Origin: Plenodomus lindquistii
Lineage: Eukaryota; Ascomycota; Dothideomycetes; Pleosporales; Leptosphaeriaceae
NCBI GenBank assembly: GCA_025504975.1
Contig: JANUWI010000001.1
Span: 2,294,001 to 2,358,000, forward strand
Length of the DNA: 64,000 nt
Reading direction: 5' to 3'
In this document: in pieces, positions 31,257-42,650 of the stretch
Numbering within the stretch: position 1 is the stretch's first letter
Layout of the letters: each line of letters begins with the position of its first letter
Made by a program: the position numbers and the translations under genes
The notes under the pieces: model-generated
The model's input: only the letters and a program-made list of their open reading frames with translations
Database searches by the model: none
Told to the model about the DNA's origin: nothing

Positions 31257-33599
31257 CTACACCAACCGCACCGGGCGTGTTTGACGGTCTTGGGGCGCCA
31301 TGCGCTCAACACTCTCCCGAACTATATCTGCGTCCATCAAACCACGCACGTAGCAATCACCAATGACATTCCAATATTGACCCGGGGAGTCTGTAGTCCG
31401 GCGAAGAACAAATGGCGTGCTACCACCAGCAAGAATGAAGATTTGATCCCCGACTGCCGCTTCGACAGGCGCAAGACCCACGCGCCCTTGATCAGTCCGA
31501 AAGACTCTTCGAAACTTTGTAGCTAGCATCATCGAGCGATCAAAATCAGTGACATGTCTGCGTTGCTCTGTTGGCATACAAGCGTCGTCGTGCAGCTGAC
31601 TATAGAGTGACATTTCCAGGACGTTGTGAACGAGGCGCCACGGCACCGACTTCCAAATGTCGTTTCTTCGTTGGAGACATAAAGCTGCGTATCGTAGATC
31701 CTCGTCTGTGAATAGCCGCTGCGATAACACTACTAAGCGAGGCGGGAAACGATCAATGGCTGCCTCAAATTCCGAAGAGCCCGGACTGCGACCAAAGACG
31801 CTTTGGATACTTGGACTATCGAGAATCAGAGCTCGCATTTCGGGTTCTGGTATGAGAGTTACGAACAGCTCGCCCAACAGCCTGCTGTAACCTGTGTCGT
31901 TGTCCATTTCTCCCTGGGCTAAAAATCTAGTGAAACGGTTGAATAATCCTCGATTGAACGAACCCCTGTTAGGCAGTTCGATTGCGGTGATCTTAAATGT
32001 CGAAGCTCTAGACGCGGAAGCCCAGGATGAGAACATGGTTGTGTCCTCTTTAGAAATGCGCCGTACTTGCTCGCGGTTCTCGTCATGCCACGAGTACAAG
32101 ACCTCGGCGCAGATCAGCTCCATAAACTGAACTTGCTTTGAAAGAGGGCTCGTAACTCTGAGCCATGTTTTGAGAGTCTTGAAGACTGTGTCCTGATCCT
32201 CGGACAACATTGGATCGCCGATGAAGAAAATAGTGTCCATACACATTCCATCAACTGTAAGTAAACCGCCATTGAACTTGAACACTCCAGGGTCAAAGGT
32301 AATCCCACAATCGGCACTGTACAATGACGTTGTCTCCGCCCGTGCCTGGTTGCCGTTCTCACCGGGTGCACTCCAGTCGGGGACCCACGATGGCAGATCT
32401 TTGCGATATTTTCTGGCCGCATCGGTCCAGAGCTTTGAGAGAGAACCTGAATCTTTGATGATATCGACGGTTGCTCGCAAGTAGACTTCCTTGTCGGTGA
32501 TAGAATAATCAGGGGTGAGCGGTAATTTGGCAGACTTTGATTGAACGAGACTGAGCAAAGCGTAAACCTTATCGCGGGAATCAGAAGCCTTTCTTCCTCG
32601 GAAGCGCTGAAGTAGAGTCAGGAGTGACCTTTGCTTCGTCGTTTGAACTTGTGTTATCCGCTCTGGTGACCACTCCTGCATCTCAGATCTCAGGATACTG
32701 ATATCTTCAACTTGCCGCGCAAAATCTTTCAAGACTTTGGTGAAGTCTCGGGGAAGTGCAGAATAAATTCCAGAACAGCATGGCTGGAATAAGTGATGAG
32801 AACGCTCAGCTGCCTGTACGAACATACTCCAGGGCGCAGACACTGTTCCGCAGATCATCCGCACTCTGGCGGGTAAAGCAATCTCTTGCACGACCCAAAT
32901 CCGGCCCCACCATGGTGTAAAAGGTGCATGCATGAGTTGTCGCAGATTTTCGAAGAGTTTGAGGAGTTTCCTTTCAGTTTTTGTGCTGGCATCAATCAGG
33001 ATAGGCACATCGATGAGATGTTGTGCTTGGGACAGGGTTTCGATAAATCGAAACAAGTCTTCGGTTGGCTGCATTATATCCGGCCGGCTCTTGCAGCATA
33101 ACTCGCGTGACTTCTTGATAGGATACCCGGAGATATCGTCAGAGAAGTTGATCGTCTTGTGCGGCGCGGTTTCGAAACGTCTTGCCGTGATGCCGCGATC
33201 ACGGCGACCAATGCCATCGCCAAGGTAGACGAGTACGCTCTGACACTGAGCGTAGATGTTACCCATCAACTTAACTTGATGTGTTCGTTCTTGGGTGTTC
33301 CCCTGATCTATGCACAACGCATCTATCCATAGTAATACATCTTCCAATTGTGCGCGTAAGTGCCGCAGTGCAGATTCAAGGTTGAATGTCGCATGAAAGA
33401 TGACACTGTCTAGTCGTATCGGCCGCTTAACTCTCTGGGAGCCCCAAACGTAAGATAGCGCATGGTAAGGTTCAGGATTACGTAGAGAAGTTGAGTGCAG
33501 CTCGCACTCGATATCGTCTGCCCACGCACCAGGTAAGATGCGCACGAGGCGTATGTCTTGGTCTTGGAGAGGTCGAGTCGATGGGTAGATGTTCGCCAT
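31257..33599 (-). CDS. HET-domain protein, het-6-like (780 aa)
   Basis: Intronless, ATG at 33599. HET core in the first 190 residues: IRLVRILPGAWADDIECEL, YHALSYVWG (46-53), LLWIDALCIDQGN (89-101) and HQVKLMGNIYAQCQSVLVYL. After the core, WWGRIWVVQEIALP and DSRDKVYALLSLVQS are typical of het-6-like proteins, and the end carries the conserved terminal block (QIFILAGGSTPFVLRR followed by VIGDCYVRGLMDADIV). Compared with the gene at 51317-53806 the order, spacing and many residues agree throughout, so the two are paralogs separated by about 18 kb. No membrane span. The protein is likely a nonself-recognition or programmed-cell-death effector, inferred from the family. Confidence 0.93.
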   Translation of the reverse strand: MANIYPSTRPLQDQDIRLVRILPGAWADDIECELHSTSLRNPEPYHALSYVWGSQRVKRPIRLDSVIFHATFNLESALRHLRAQLEDVLLWIDALCIDQGNTQERTHQVKLMGNIYAQCQSVLVYLGDGIGRRDRGITARRFETAPHKTINFSDDISGYPIKKSRELCCKSRPDIMQPTEDLFRFIETLSQAQHLIDVPILIDASTKTERKLLKLFENLRQLMHAPFTPWWGRIWVVQEIALPARVRMICGTVSAPWSMFVQAAERSHHLFQPCCSGIYSALPRDFTKVLKDFARQVEDISILRSEMQEWSPERITQVQTTKQRSLLTLLQRFRGRKASDSRDKVYALLSLVQSKSAKLPLTPDYSITDKEVYLRATVDIIKDSGSLSKLWTDAARKYRKDLPSWVPDWSAPGENGNQARAETTSLYSADCGITFDPGVFKFNGGLLTVDGMCMDTIFFIGDPMLSEDQDTVFKTLKTWLRVTSPLSKQVQFMELICAEVLYSWHDENREQVRRISKEDTTMFSSWASASRASTFKITAIELPNRGSFNRGLFNRFTRFLAQGEMDNDTGYSRLLGELFVTLIPEPEMRALILDSPSIQSVFGRSPGSSEFEAAIDRFPPRLVVLSQRLFTDEDLRYAALCLQRRNDIWKSVPWRLVHNVLEMSLYSQLHDDACMPTEQRRHVTDFDRSMMLATKFRRVFRTDQGRVGLAPVEAAVGDQIFILAGGSTPFVLRRTTDSPGQYWNVIGDCYVRGLMDADIVRESVERMAPQDRQTRPVRLV

Positions 33600-34139
33600 A
33601 GTTGGGTTTCAGAAGGGAGTTGGTTTGACGAACGGACATCAGCGAACGGAGTCAAAATATCCAGAGCGGGGTGCTTATCTTCCCTAGGTCAGTATGGGGG
33701 GAGGCGCAGACGACTGCAGTGACTGACCGTTGAGCCTTCGCCACCCCTCATCCTATGCGTTGTTACTGCGCATGCGCTGGTTCGTTGTGCAACACTGCAA
33801 ATCACGCATGGGATCCCTTGATGATGCATACCCGCGGCTTGGATGGGAGGAAATTGTTGAGAAGATTACGACGAGGAAAGAGGTGGCTCACATGAGCTTG
33901 ATCGCCAGGTCTTGGCACAATATCGAGGAAGGAGCCACCATGACCCTCGAACTTCAATTCGACCGCATGCTATCACGCGCTGAGTGCACACTGAGGGATA
34001 GTGGGGTTTTCATGGCGAGGTTTTGATCTCATAGCATTGCTAGCAATCCTACTCATCATGCTCGCGCAGGATGCTCACAGTCGATCATAATCACTCTACC
34101 TCCTTCCCCAAACCACTTACTGGGCCACGCACACGTCTC
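33600..34139. other. Intergenic, no gene seen
   Basis: 540 bp. An 84-codon ATG frame (plus strand, 33772-34026) is open but has no recognised motif and overlaps the promoter side of the HET gene; not called. Confidence 0.45.
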
Positions 34140-35596
34140 TCACTTCGCCTCCTTCAGCAGCGCCTCCGCCACCGCATCCTTATGCCCTACACTGCCACTC
34201 CTCTCTGCAGGTTTCAGCTCCGGCGCCGCAGCATCTCCATCCTTGCTCTGCGCCGCATTCTTCAGCCTCTGCGTCGCCTCAGCATTCACATCCTTGGTCT
34301 TAGCCTCCTCATCGTCGCTGTCACCAAGGCTGAAGGGATCGTGGTCATCAGGCTCAGGGTGCGGCGCTACCGACGTCAATGGCTGCCACTTCTTGCCGCC
34401 TGATTTGCCCTGGCTGTTCTGATTGCTGGGCGAGGGGTTGCGGTACAGAGCGTCGACCTCGTCTACGGGGCCGCTTTGGGGCGGTGCGACGGGGGTCGGC
34501 TTGAAGAGGTTGGGGTTTGCGGGCGAGCGCGTTGACTGGCGTTGCGGGTGAGTTTCGTTGTCGCGCAGTTCGAGCTGGGCGAAGTCGTCGCCAAGAACGC
34601 GGTTATCGGCGTCGTAGCGGTTGTGGTCTGCAGAGCGGCGGGCTTCGCTCGACTTGCGGATGCCGTAGAGCTGGTCTGACTGCGATGGACCGAAGTTCTG
34701 GCGCTGCTGTGAGGGCTGCCCGCTCCTTCCTTGATTGGACTGCACTGGGTTGCCGTACTGGTCGTAATCATCGGGTTCGCCGTCGAGCTTCTTAGTGAAG
34801 TTGCTGATCCAGCTCGTTACCGTCTTCTGTGTCTCCTTGAAGCCCTGCTCGATGTTCTTGCGAATTTCGGGGAGGTCGTCTTTCACATGTCAGTACTTGA
34901 ACGTCGCCTGGGAGCACATGGACATACCATCAAAGAAGCTGTACTCTCTCTCGGGCTCGCCGGATCTCTGCTGCCGCCTGGGATCATCGCCCTGCCTGCG
35001 CGGACCTTGGCCACCATGGCCGCCCCTGCCGCCCTGCGCTTGGTAGTGCTCTGCTAGCTGTCGTGCATATATCTCGTCCTGCTCAAGCTGGCTACGGGGT
35101 TGTGGCCGCGGTGGTTGCGGCGGGGGCATCTCTTCAGCCTTGAAGCTGGGGTCCGACATGCCTGTCACCTGTCAGCGGATGCGCTTCCCTCCACACGCGA
35201 CATGACACGTACTCAGCAGCGCATTGAAGGCAGGCTCTACCTTGCCTCCACTTGCGACCAACACGGCCTTGATGACATTGTTGTCGATATCAGGGAATGC
35301 CTCGATCAGCGTGTTCTGGGCCTGGACCTGGGGGTCGACTGGCCGCGGGGGCTTGGGCGGGGGAATCTCAGTGGCCTCTTCGTTGAAGCGCACCGCTGGC
35401 TTGGGCGACTTTGATTCTGGAGGCGGGGATGCAACTGGATCGTGGGTAGAAGTGGGCGGCGCATCGTCATCGTCGTCAAAGTCGAGCTCCCGCGCCGTCG
35501 TTGGGCTCTCGAGAGGCTTACAGCTGTCAGTCGCAAACCTGCAGGCAACCATGTGAGGGGCATGCATACCTTGTCTGTGCTGGGTTTCTCAGCCAT
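34140..35596 (-). CDS. CUE-domain ubiquitin-binding protein, Cue5-like (4 exons, 434 aa)
   Basis: Adaptor of the CUE family; yeast Cue5 binds ubiquitinated aggregates and links them to autophagosomes. Exons 35596-35570, 35516-35213, 35161-34928 and 34879-34140, introns 48-53 bp, all in phase. The first exon codes only nine residues. The CUE domain (about residues 75-115, across intron 2) reads NTLIEAFPDIDNNVIKAVLV, with the FP and the LL-type end (FNALLSMSDPSF) typical of the fold. Proline-rich and acidic disordered regions flank it (PPPKPPRPVDP, QARSQ-like Gln/Arg stretch), then the C-terminal half (EIRKNIEQGFKETQKTVTSW) is helical and disordered to the end. A possible Atg8-interacting motif cannot be assigned with certainty. 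An 18-bp tandem duplication sits upstream of the start. Confidence 0.88.
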
Positions 35597-36400
35597 GATG
35601 AATCCAAGAAACTGTGTCTTGTCGCAGTATAAGGTCCAACGTAAAGTATGATCGTGTGTAGCCTCGTGGATGTTAAGACGAGCTGTTGTGTTAAAACGAG
35701 CTGTTGTGTTGCTTCGAGTTGTTCGAGCCTGCCGCGCATAAGTTGTGGCTTGGTTGCTTCACGCGCCGCTTATGACGACGCTGCCAAGAAAGGCAACGCA
35801 ACCGCCACATCTCGTGCCGGCCCCACCTTGTACTGTAACCAACATTCTTGTCGCCATCAAGCTATACTGTTTCATCGCCTTCATCGACATTCTGCGCGAA
35901 TCGTTCTTGCTGCGATCAATGACTTGTATCGTGATGGTGCAAATGCCTGAAGCCGTGACAAGCTGAGCGAGTCCTTGATGGCAGCGCCCAAGGACATTCG
36001 CTCCTTATGCGTTTGCATGCGTTGTCAGATGTGGCTTTACTGTCGTCCAATCACGTGTGGGTCAAGAGAAGTTGAACTGGGAAATGGCTGACTTCAGTCA
36101 TGAGCGAGGTGTTATTTGCAGTGGCTCTCCTCCAACGTACCTACTAAGTAATTCCAGTAGACCTACTTGTGATACATGTCAGACATGCGAAGGCAGCCTT
36201 CCAAGTATTACATTACCCAAGCATATCCCCGTGATGCATGGAAACAAGACAAGGCTGAAGAGAAAGTCACTGTACAAGGACTCACAAACCGCAAATGAGG
36301 CCCGAGGGCTTACTCCCAGCGAACGTGCCCATTGTCTAGCTACCCCAGGCACCGCCTACTCCATTCCCAGGTCCTACGCCTTCCAGACTTCGAGGCAAAC
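35597..36400. other. Intergenic divergent region
   Basis: 800 bp between the Cue5-like gene and the broken HET gene. It holds the 18-bp tandem repeat; otherwise nothing recognised. An open frame running into the HET region from 36057 is not the HET N-terminus. Confidence 0.5.
35672..35725. repeat. 18-bp tandem duplication with a degenerate third unit
   Basis: Two units, GTTAAGACGAGCTGTTGT and GTTAAAACGAGCTGTTGT (35672-35689, 35690-35707), differ at one base; a third, weaker unit follows at 35708-35725. Begins 76 bp upstream of the Cue5-like start codon, in the likely promoter or leader. Confidence 0.75.
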
Positions 36401-38155
36401 ATGTCGCAGTTCCCATATCAGCCGCTTCCATGTCCACGGTCCATCCGACTCCTCCGGTTCCTTTTCGCGAGATGAACCCATTTGTCAAATGATCACGGTC
36501 GAGGTAGAGAAAGCTCCACCTTACGTCGCTCTATCTTACACATGGGGATTGAAAGATCTCACACAAGAGGTATCGATCAACGGGCATCTAGTCGCTACCA
36601 TGAAAAACCTGTGGGATGCAATTCATGCTATTTACCGCTTTGCTCTAGAAAATGAGCTGGCATTCTGGGCAGATTTTATTTGCATCGATCAGTCCAACGT
36701 CGATGAGCGTGGACGTCAGGTACAGCTCATGAATACAACATACCGCGCCGCAGAGTCTGTGGCCATCTGGCTGGGGCCAGCTGAAGACGATAGCGAGATG
36801 GCCATTGATATGATACACGGGTGGAATGAGAAGTGGGCCCTGCTGCTGATGCAAAATGGTGGTGATCCAGCAAAGGCCGCTGCAACGATTGAGTCGGACA
36901 ATCCATTCTTCGCCGGTAACGAAACATTTCAACTAGACAAGAAGCTCAAAGCACTGTGCAAGCTGTTAACTCGAGCATGGTGGACAAGAGCGTGGATAGT
37001 ACAAGAAGGTTCCGTTGCGCACTCCTTGCGCACAATGTTATTCTGCGGTGATCGCAAGCTCATATGGGAACACTTTCGCGCAGCGCGCTGGATCGCGCCT
37101 CGTGTCGCCACCACCATGGGAGCACACGACATAGCACTGTTTCGCAGTGGTATGGCAGCACAATTAGCCTCTTTCCGCACTGTTCGTGGACGAGGCAAGA
37201 ACGTCAAACTTTTGGACCTCTTATGCATGATGCGTCCGTATCGCTGCGAAGATCCGCGCGATAAGGTGTACGCTGCACTGGGAATGGCCATGGATATATA
37301 CGACCATGAGATCGTCCCCGACTGTACGAAGCCGTATCCAGAAGTATACACAGATCTTGCGAGATTTTCATTTCTGGCCGTCCGCAGAGCCTCGAAGTCC
37401 TCGGTTTGGTCGCGCGATCTGCATCAGAGACGTTATCCGAACACGACTACCATGACACGTTACCGTCTTGGGTGCCAGATTGGACATCTGACTTGGGACA
37501 GATTCCGTTCCGGAAGCAGTTGAACCAAGTCGAATATCTGGGAGGCCAGAAAGCATATGGTTTTAGCAGCGTCGCCGGGAGATACGTTGTGCACGGGTCT
37601 GAATTAAAGCTCCAAGGCTCGATTCTGACCTCTATCAACAGCCTGTCCGACACGCGTCAGTCTGATCCCCCGAGTGATCTCGAAATCGAGCGATCCAAGA
37701 TACCCACGGATGAAGAGGCGATGTATTTCAATGGCCAGCCCATCCTCGAGGCGTTCAACCATACGTTGGTAGCTGATATCGGATCAGTGTATTTGAACAA
37801 AACCGATGTACTCTCGCGTGAGTTCTCCGTAGATTGGGCGTTAATTGACAGTGACACAGAGCTCTTGTCCTCTGAACAACGCTTTAGAAAGTCGTGGCTG
37901 TTCACCGATATTGGGGACGCGACGTTTGGTCGGCGGTTTTGCACAACGGATTGTGGGTATATGGGACTTGCTCCTGCGGCTGCGCAAGTCGGCGACAAGG
38001 TGTGCGTCTTCTTTGGTGGGCAGGTCCTTTATGTGATTAGGGATCGCGCCGATGGCCGCTTCGAGTTTGTGGGCGAATGCTATGTCCATGGAATGATGGA
38101 CGGTCTGGCTTGCGAAGTCCCGTGGTTCGAACCGAGGGAGTTCGTTCTAGTATAA
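36401..38155 (+). pseudogene. HET-domain gene, het-6-like, with two compensating frameshifts
   Basis: The family-typical N-terminus starts at ATG 36401 (MSQFPYQPLPCPRSIRLLRF) but hits a stop at 36473-36475. The protein continues in another frame (DEPICQM, then PPYVALSYTWG, AFWADFICIDQSN, RQVQLMNTTYRAAESVAIWL, WWTRAWIVQEG, EDPRDKVYAALGMA) up to about 37385 (EVYTDLARFSFLAVR). From there the first frame resumes with SLEVLGLVARSASE, LPSWVPDW and the terminal block VCVFFGGQVLYVIRD and FVGECYVHGMMDG, stopping at 38155. Both breaks lie inside conserved blocks, so introns would delete family sequence and none fits. It is a decayed gene or carries two sequencing indels. The domain content is otherwise complete for the subfamily. 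Confidence 0.75.
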
Positions 38156-38486
38156 TTCGTCGCCTACAGCTTCGAATATCTTCACCTGGAAGTCTGCGTG
38201 TGTCCGTACACCGCCTCCATTACCTACAGTTATGAGCACATGTTCATACTAAATATCTCACGGGGAGACGTGACGACTGATATGCATCAACCCCATCACA
38301 TGTCTATCCTCGCTACCCCTAGCAATTCTCGCCTCGCTTACAACGCCACACCTTCCGCTTTTCCTGGAACCCATCGTCAGACTTTCTTTGGCCCCAAAAA
38401 GACAGCACCGCGGATGGTTATTCATACACGTAAGCAATGCTGCATTTCTGGGGAAGAACGTGAAACACGTCACTGCATGGATGTAA

Positions 38487-38580
38487 GACTGGGGTTGGGA
38501 TGGGGGTGGAGTGAGAGTCTGGGGTTGGGATCGGGTGGGCGTCTGGGGTTGAGAATCGAGATGCGGGGTGGGTGGGGCGG
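38487..38580 (+). repeat. G-rich minisatellite with G-quadruplex motif
   Basis: Three imperfect units start with TCTGGGGTTG-like sequence at about 38487, 38517 and 38541. Positions 38521-38539 satisfy the canonical quadruplex pattern: four runs of at least three G with loops of 2, 3 and 1 bases. The G-rich strand is the plus strand, about 330 bp downstream of the broken HET gene. Confidence 0.7.
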
Positions 38581-40208
38581 AAGGATTCGCGGCTTCCACC
38601 GGTAATGATATCATCCTGGGACGTTCTGCGACTCTGCGTTCGTGTAAGTTTGATAGCGACGGAGCGCGAGGAGTTTCGATGTTGGTGTTAAGAGTTTGGG
38701 GAGGATTATGTTTGGGATGACGAATTGCCGGTCTTGTAGTGATGGTCTCCCCAACGCTGGCGTTGCTCTGCACGAAGATTTGGGTGGGCTATATCAGACA
38801 GCATGCAAGCAATGCTGGGCTGTTGACATCGCCTCCTCCCCCTATTGATCTTGTCACCCCCATATGTAAGCGTACGTCACGATGATCGATCCTCGAAAGG
38901 TGTTCCAAGTCTCCCACGATGCATTGTCAATGCAACGGGGTCGCCATTTCGGCGAGCTGGTTCGAAGCTGAATCGAATGTAAGCCGACTTGCACGCCTCT
39001 AGAAACTTCCTTGCAATCGACATTTTCTTCCTTCAGAGCTAACTTTGCGATGTCAGCACCGCGTATGGCCCTGATTACGGTGAGACCCAAGTTCAACAGC
39101 CTTGCGATGACTACCCACTCGGTAATGACCACACACCGAGGGACGTGGTATAGACGCATCGCATGACCTTGCTGAGCAGGGTCACAACTTACTTCAAGTA
39201 TTACAGCGCAAAACACGGTTGTTATCCCTCGAAGTTTAACCAGGATCGAGCCCGACGTGTCATTATCATGTATCCTAGGTGTATGTTATTGCAACGTCGG
39301 GATTAGTCCCCCGGTGTCAAACTCCTGCTCCCTGCATCACCGTCGCAGCGTCCCCGCTGTCATCATTGCATCCACTCTATCACCAAAGGGTTTCAACTAA
39401 ATGCAGAAACCAGCTTCCAGAAGAAATCATGTTCCCCAGTTAAAGCGAGGTTAGGTCTCGCAATGTCGCCTTACATGAGTGGGCACTTTGTAAGGTTCAC
39501 CTGCCATTCTTTAAAAGCCTTTGTTCCTGCCCAGCCGGGGAGCACCCGACATGCAACGATCCAGCACGTAGAATCAGGCAGGTGTTAAATCTGAGCGCAT
39601 TCTCGGACATTTGGCAGTCGCGGGGATCCTCGGTACACTTGTTCGTAAGCGGGGCGGCGCCGGCAAGTATCGTCTTAAAGAACACAAGGGAACGGCGTAG
39701 AGGACAAGAATCGCGAATATCGACCCTATATCTCGCGGCTTGGGTACTGAATGCTTCGGATAACGTCCGTGCTATTGGATCTACATTGTTAAAGGGTGTT
39801 TTATTCACTGATTAAATGACTCAGGCTGTACAAATTGATGGTTTGCATACGTTCAGCAGCATGGACCACCAATTATCCGGTCCTGACAAATGTTGGATAG
39901 GTATGATTCTGGCCAATTACAATGCAGGAATTTCTCCACATTCTGCGTCTGTTACACCTACACCCTTTAATCTGATGCAAAATTTGAAATTGCAGAACAC
40001 AGCCCAGCGAAGTGCTCGAGATTTGTCACCCATTTTCAACTCGCCGGATTCTTCACCCAACTGGAGGCACAGGCGTAAGCACGCACCGCTAGATGTCGCA
40101 ACACGTTCACTCTTGTTGCGAAATATACTGGCAAGATCAGTCTCTGTGCGTGAACGGTCTCGGCCACGCGAATAGATACCCTGAAGGTCAAATACGACCC
40201 CCCCACCC

Positions 40209-40230
40209 AACAATCCTGCAACAATCCTGC
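40209..40230. repeat. 11-bp perfect tandem duplication
   Basis: AACAATCCTGC occurs twice back to back; no associated gene or known function. Confidence 0.6.
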
Positions 40231-42650
40231 AGCAGTTCGCACACGCCGTGACCTCATGCCCTTTCCGGGGGCAATTTCTAACAACCCCATACACTCCATT
40301 ACTTTCAAGGAAGGGATCGAGCGACTGGTGGACCCTGCACGTTTCACAGCCTACAGTATTGAACCATCGCGAATCTTCAAACAGGCTACTTCGATTTGGC
40401 AAAACTACTTTGCGGCAAATGCCTTTAAGGCTATACTCCGTTGCGAAATCGAAGGCCACGGCGGTGTGCTTATATACAAGCTAGCATAGTTAGTGCAAAC
40501 TTACCTAGGTGCAGCAAAACTGCGAATTCCAACGCTCTCGCCATCACGAATTGATCTATGGCAGAACTGGGACTTTCATTGCACTTGCTCGCGTTCTGTA
40601 AAGTCGATCATAATGGCAAGCGCAACAAACATTCCCGACATGAAGACCGATGTGTACATTTGCGCTTCTCGGTGTCAGGCCATGTGTTTATTTTGGGAGC
40701 TTAACTTGCATCCTCTCCCGAGGTTGACCGAGTCTAACGAAGCCCAGATTGGTCGACTGCGCTGATCTGCTGGGGTCGTATATACAGATACTCTAGATTG
40801 TGGTGGAATGTACTTACGGTTCACGAAGTAGGGAAAGAAGGCTTGTCACTGATTGGAAAGGAAAGCTTGTGCGACATTGAAGCCACAGTTCATAATGGTC
40901 GTGTGAGGGCATACATACCTAGGTAGTGGCTGAACGGACAATTAAACTTTTAAGCAGGGCAAGTCCGTCGAGCACAGCACGTGGGTCAGCCTTGCGTTCC
41001 GCTAAGGCAGGTTTAGCGCGATGAGATTTCAATCCGGCAATTCAAATGTTAAAACACCTCAACCTAGCCATCATTAGTCGTCGATAGACATGGAAGCAAC
41101 ATCATCGCTCAACTATGTACCCAGCATTTCATGGGTTCCTACTACACAGATATTGTGGAGAGTCAGCGCCCGATGATCCCGTCCCAGATCGCGATTATCG
41201 TGGAGAGAATCCACTCGGACCCATCAGCCCGATGATCCCCGTAGGGCATCAACATGCTCTCCAACTTCATTGCGAGTCGTGCAGCTGGAGAAGAATTCGC
41301 ATGCGTTCGTAGAGAAGCCTGCAGGGCTTTGCAAATTGCGAATGCGGTTTGCGAGTCGCTGACATGATCGACGTCCGGGCGCTTCAGATTGGTCGGTGCA
41401 TGACAAGGGGCTGCAGCGATCTTCCCTTGGGCCGTAACCGCGCTACATCTCGTTACTCCACATGGCCTGCCACCCTGACGGACTCGCAACATATTGGCTT
41501 GTAGAAAAAAAGGATGTACCCTGCGCCCGAAGCCTTCAGGAGTGGTACGCCAGCGCGTCATATACCACCGTAAATGGGGCCGAAGAGGATGAAAAGGAGG
41601 GGGCGATGTACCCAAGAACCTGGATGTGGCACGGAAGGATTGCAGAACATTAGTTTGGTATCCAGAAAGGTGTCCAGATTCCTCTTCTAACTCAGACCGT
41701 CACCGTGGGCTAGTACAGCGTCTTCACCGAAGTATATGTAGTTGTAAAACCACTTGAAAAGACTTAGCAGCATTGGGCTTCGACTTACAGCATTTGGCTT
41801 CCGCTTCGAGCGGACCGTTTCGACTACGGAACATAACACGCAAAAGTCCAGACTACAACAAATGACAAGCGACGGAGCGATCGCCATAGTTGCCGACGAG
41901 CACCCCTCAGCATCCGGGCTGACTCAGGCTGTGGCTGCGCTTAGAACGTGTGATGAGGCGACTAGACCAACGCTATTGTTGGGTGAACACCGGCCTACAG
42001 GCTGTTAGTCTGCTTGTCAATTATGCTTTCGGGCTTACATTCCATGTTCTCCAGTTGGCATGGACTTGTAGCAATTGCAATTGGCCCGTTCGACAGAATC
42101 TCGGGCTTTCCGTTGCCATCTTATACCCAAGCCCAAAAACCCAAAGTCTTTCGCATCCTGTTTTGGGATTTGGGCATCTCGTCAAGCCAAGCGAGCTTGT
42201 GGCGTCCAGCAGGATCACTGCCGTTCCGTATGCAGGTCATGACACCAACCCCGTTTCTATGGGCCAGCGTGTCAGGGTCGCTGCACCTTTCTGGCATCGG
42301 TCTCCCAGTGGATTGATTGTTTTGTCTTCCAGACGCACCCCACAGTAAGTTTGAGATTGACGAATTGATCAAATCGCCACGAGCCCTGCCAATGATCTTC
42401 CCTGATCGCCGAACTCTGTCTTGACTCGAGCGTTTGTCAAGTTTGGTCTTTCTCATCTCTTGGATGCTTACTAGCTTCCGCGACAGTGCATGTTGGACCG
42501 TGAAAAGATTGGCGAATCCTGCTACATTGACTTTTGGATTTCGTTCATCATCGATTCATCAGGGCATGCAGTTCTGCTTATAGTACTTCTCGGTCAGTTT
42601 GACCACATCAATCGTTCCCTGTGGACCTTTTCGATCAGCGTCTTCTCAAT

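Larger units (their letters stand above)
38156..42650. other. Gene-poor region of 4.5 kb
   Basis: I call no gene here. It contains the G-rich minisatellite at 38487-38580, an 11-bp tandem duplication at 40209-40230 and several open frames without motifs. The most protein-like is an ATG frame at 40256-40489 (77 codons; it contains YSIEPSRIFKQATSIWQNYF and CEIEGHGGVLIYKLA), which could be a remnant exon. A minus-strand 150-codon frame at 41163-41615 lacks an ATG start. No transposase, reverse transcriptase or terminal repeats were seen. Confidence 0.45.

Noticed and set aside
36057..36400. Upstream extension of the HET frame
   Set aside because: The open frame is long only by chance; the family N-terminus (PYQPLP, SIRLL) lies in another frame starting at 36401.
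37335..37385. Intron explaining the second HET frameshift
   Set aside because: A GTATAC...CGCAG intron of about 44 bp is possible on paper but would remove the conserved VYTDLARF block.
38258..38773. 171-codon minus-strand frame across the G-rich repeat
   Set aside because: Begins with GTG, and its Pro/Gln/Ser/Thr repeats are just the translated minisatellite.
40504..40925. Recurrent CCTAGG palindromes in intergenic DNA
   Set aside because: The number seen in 64 kb is no more than expected by chance, and they have no fixed relation to genes.
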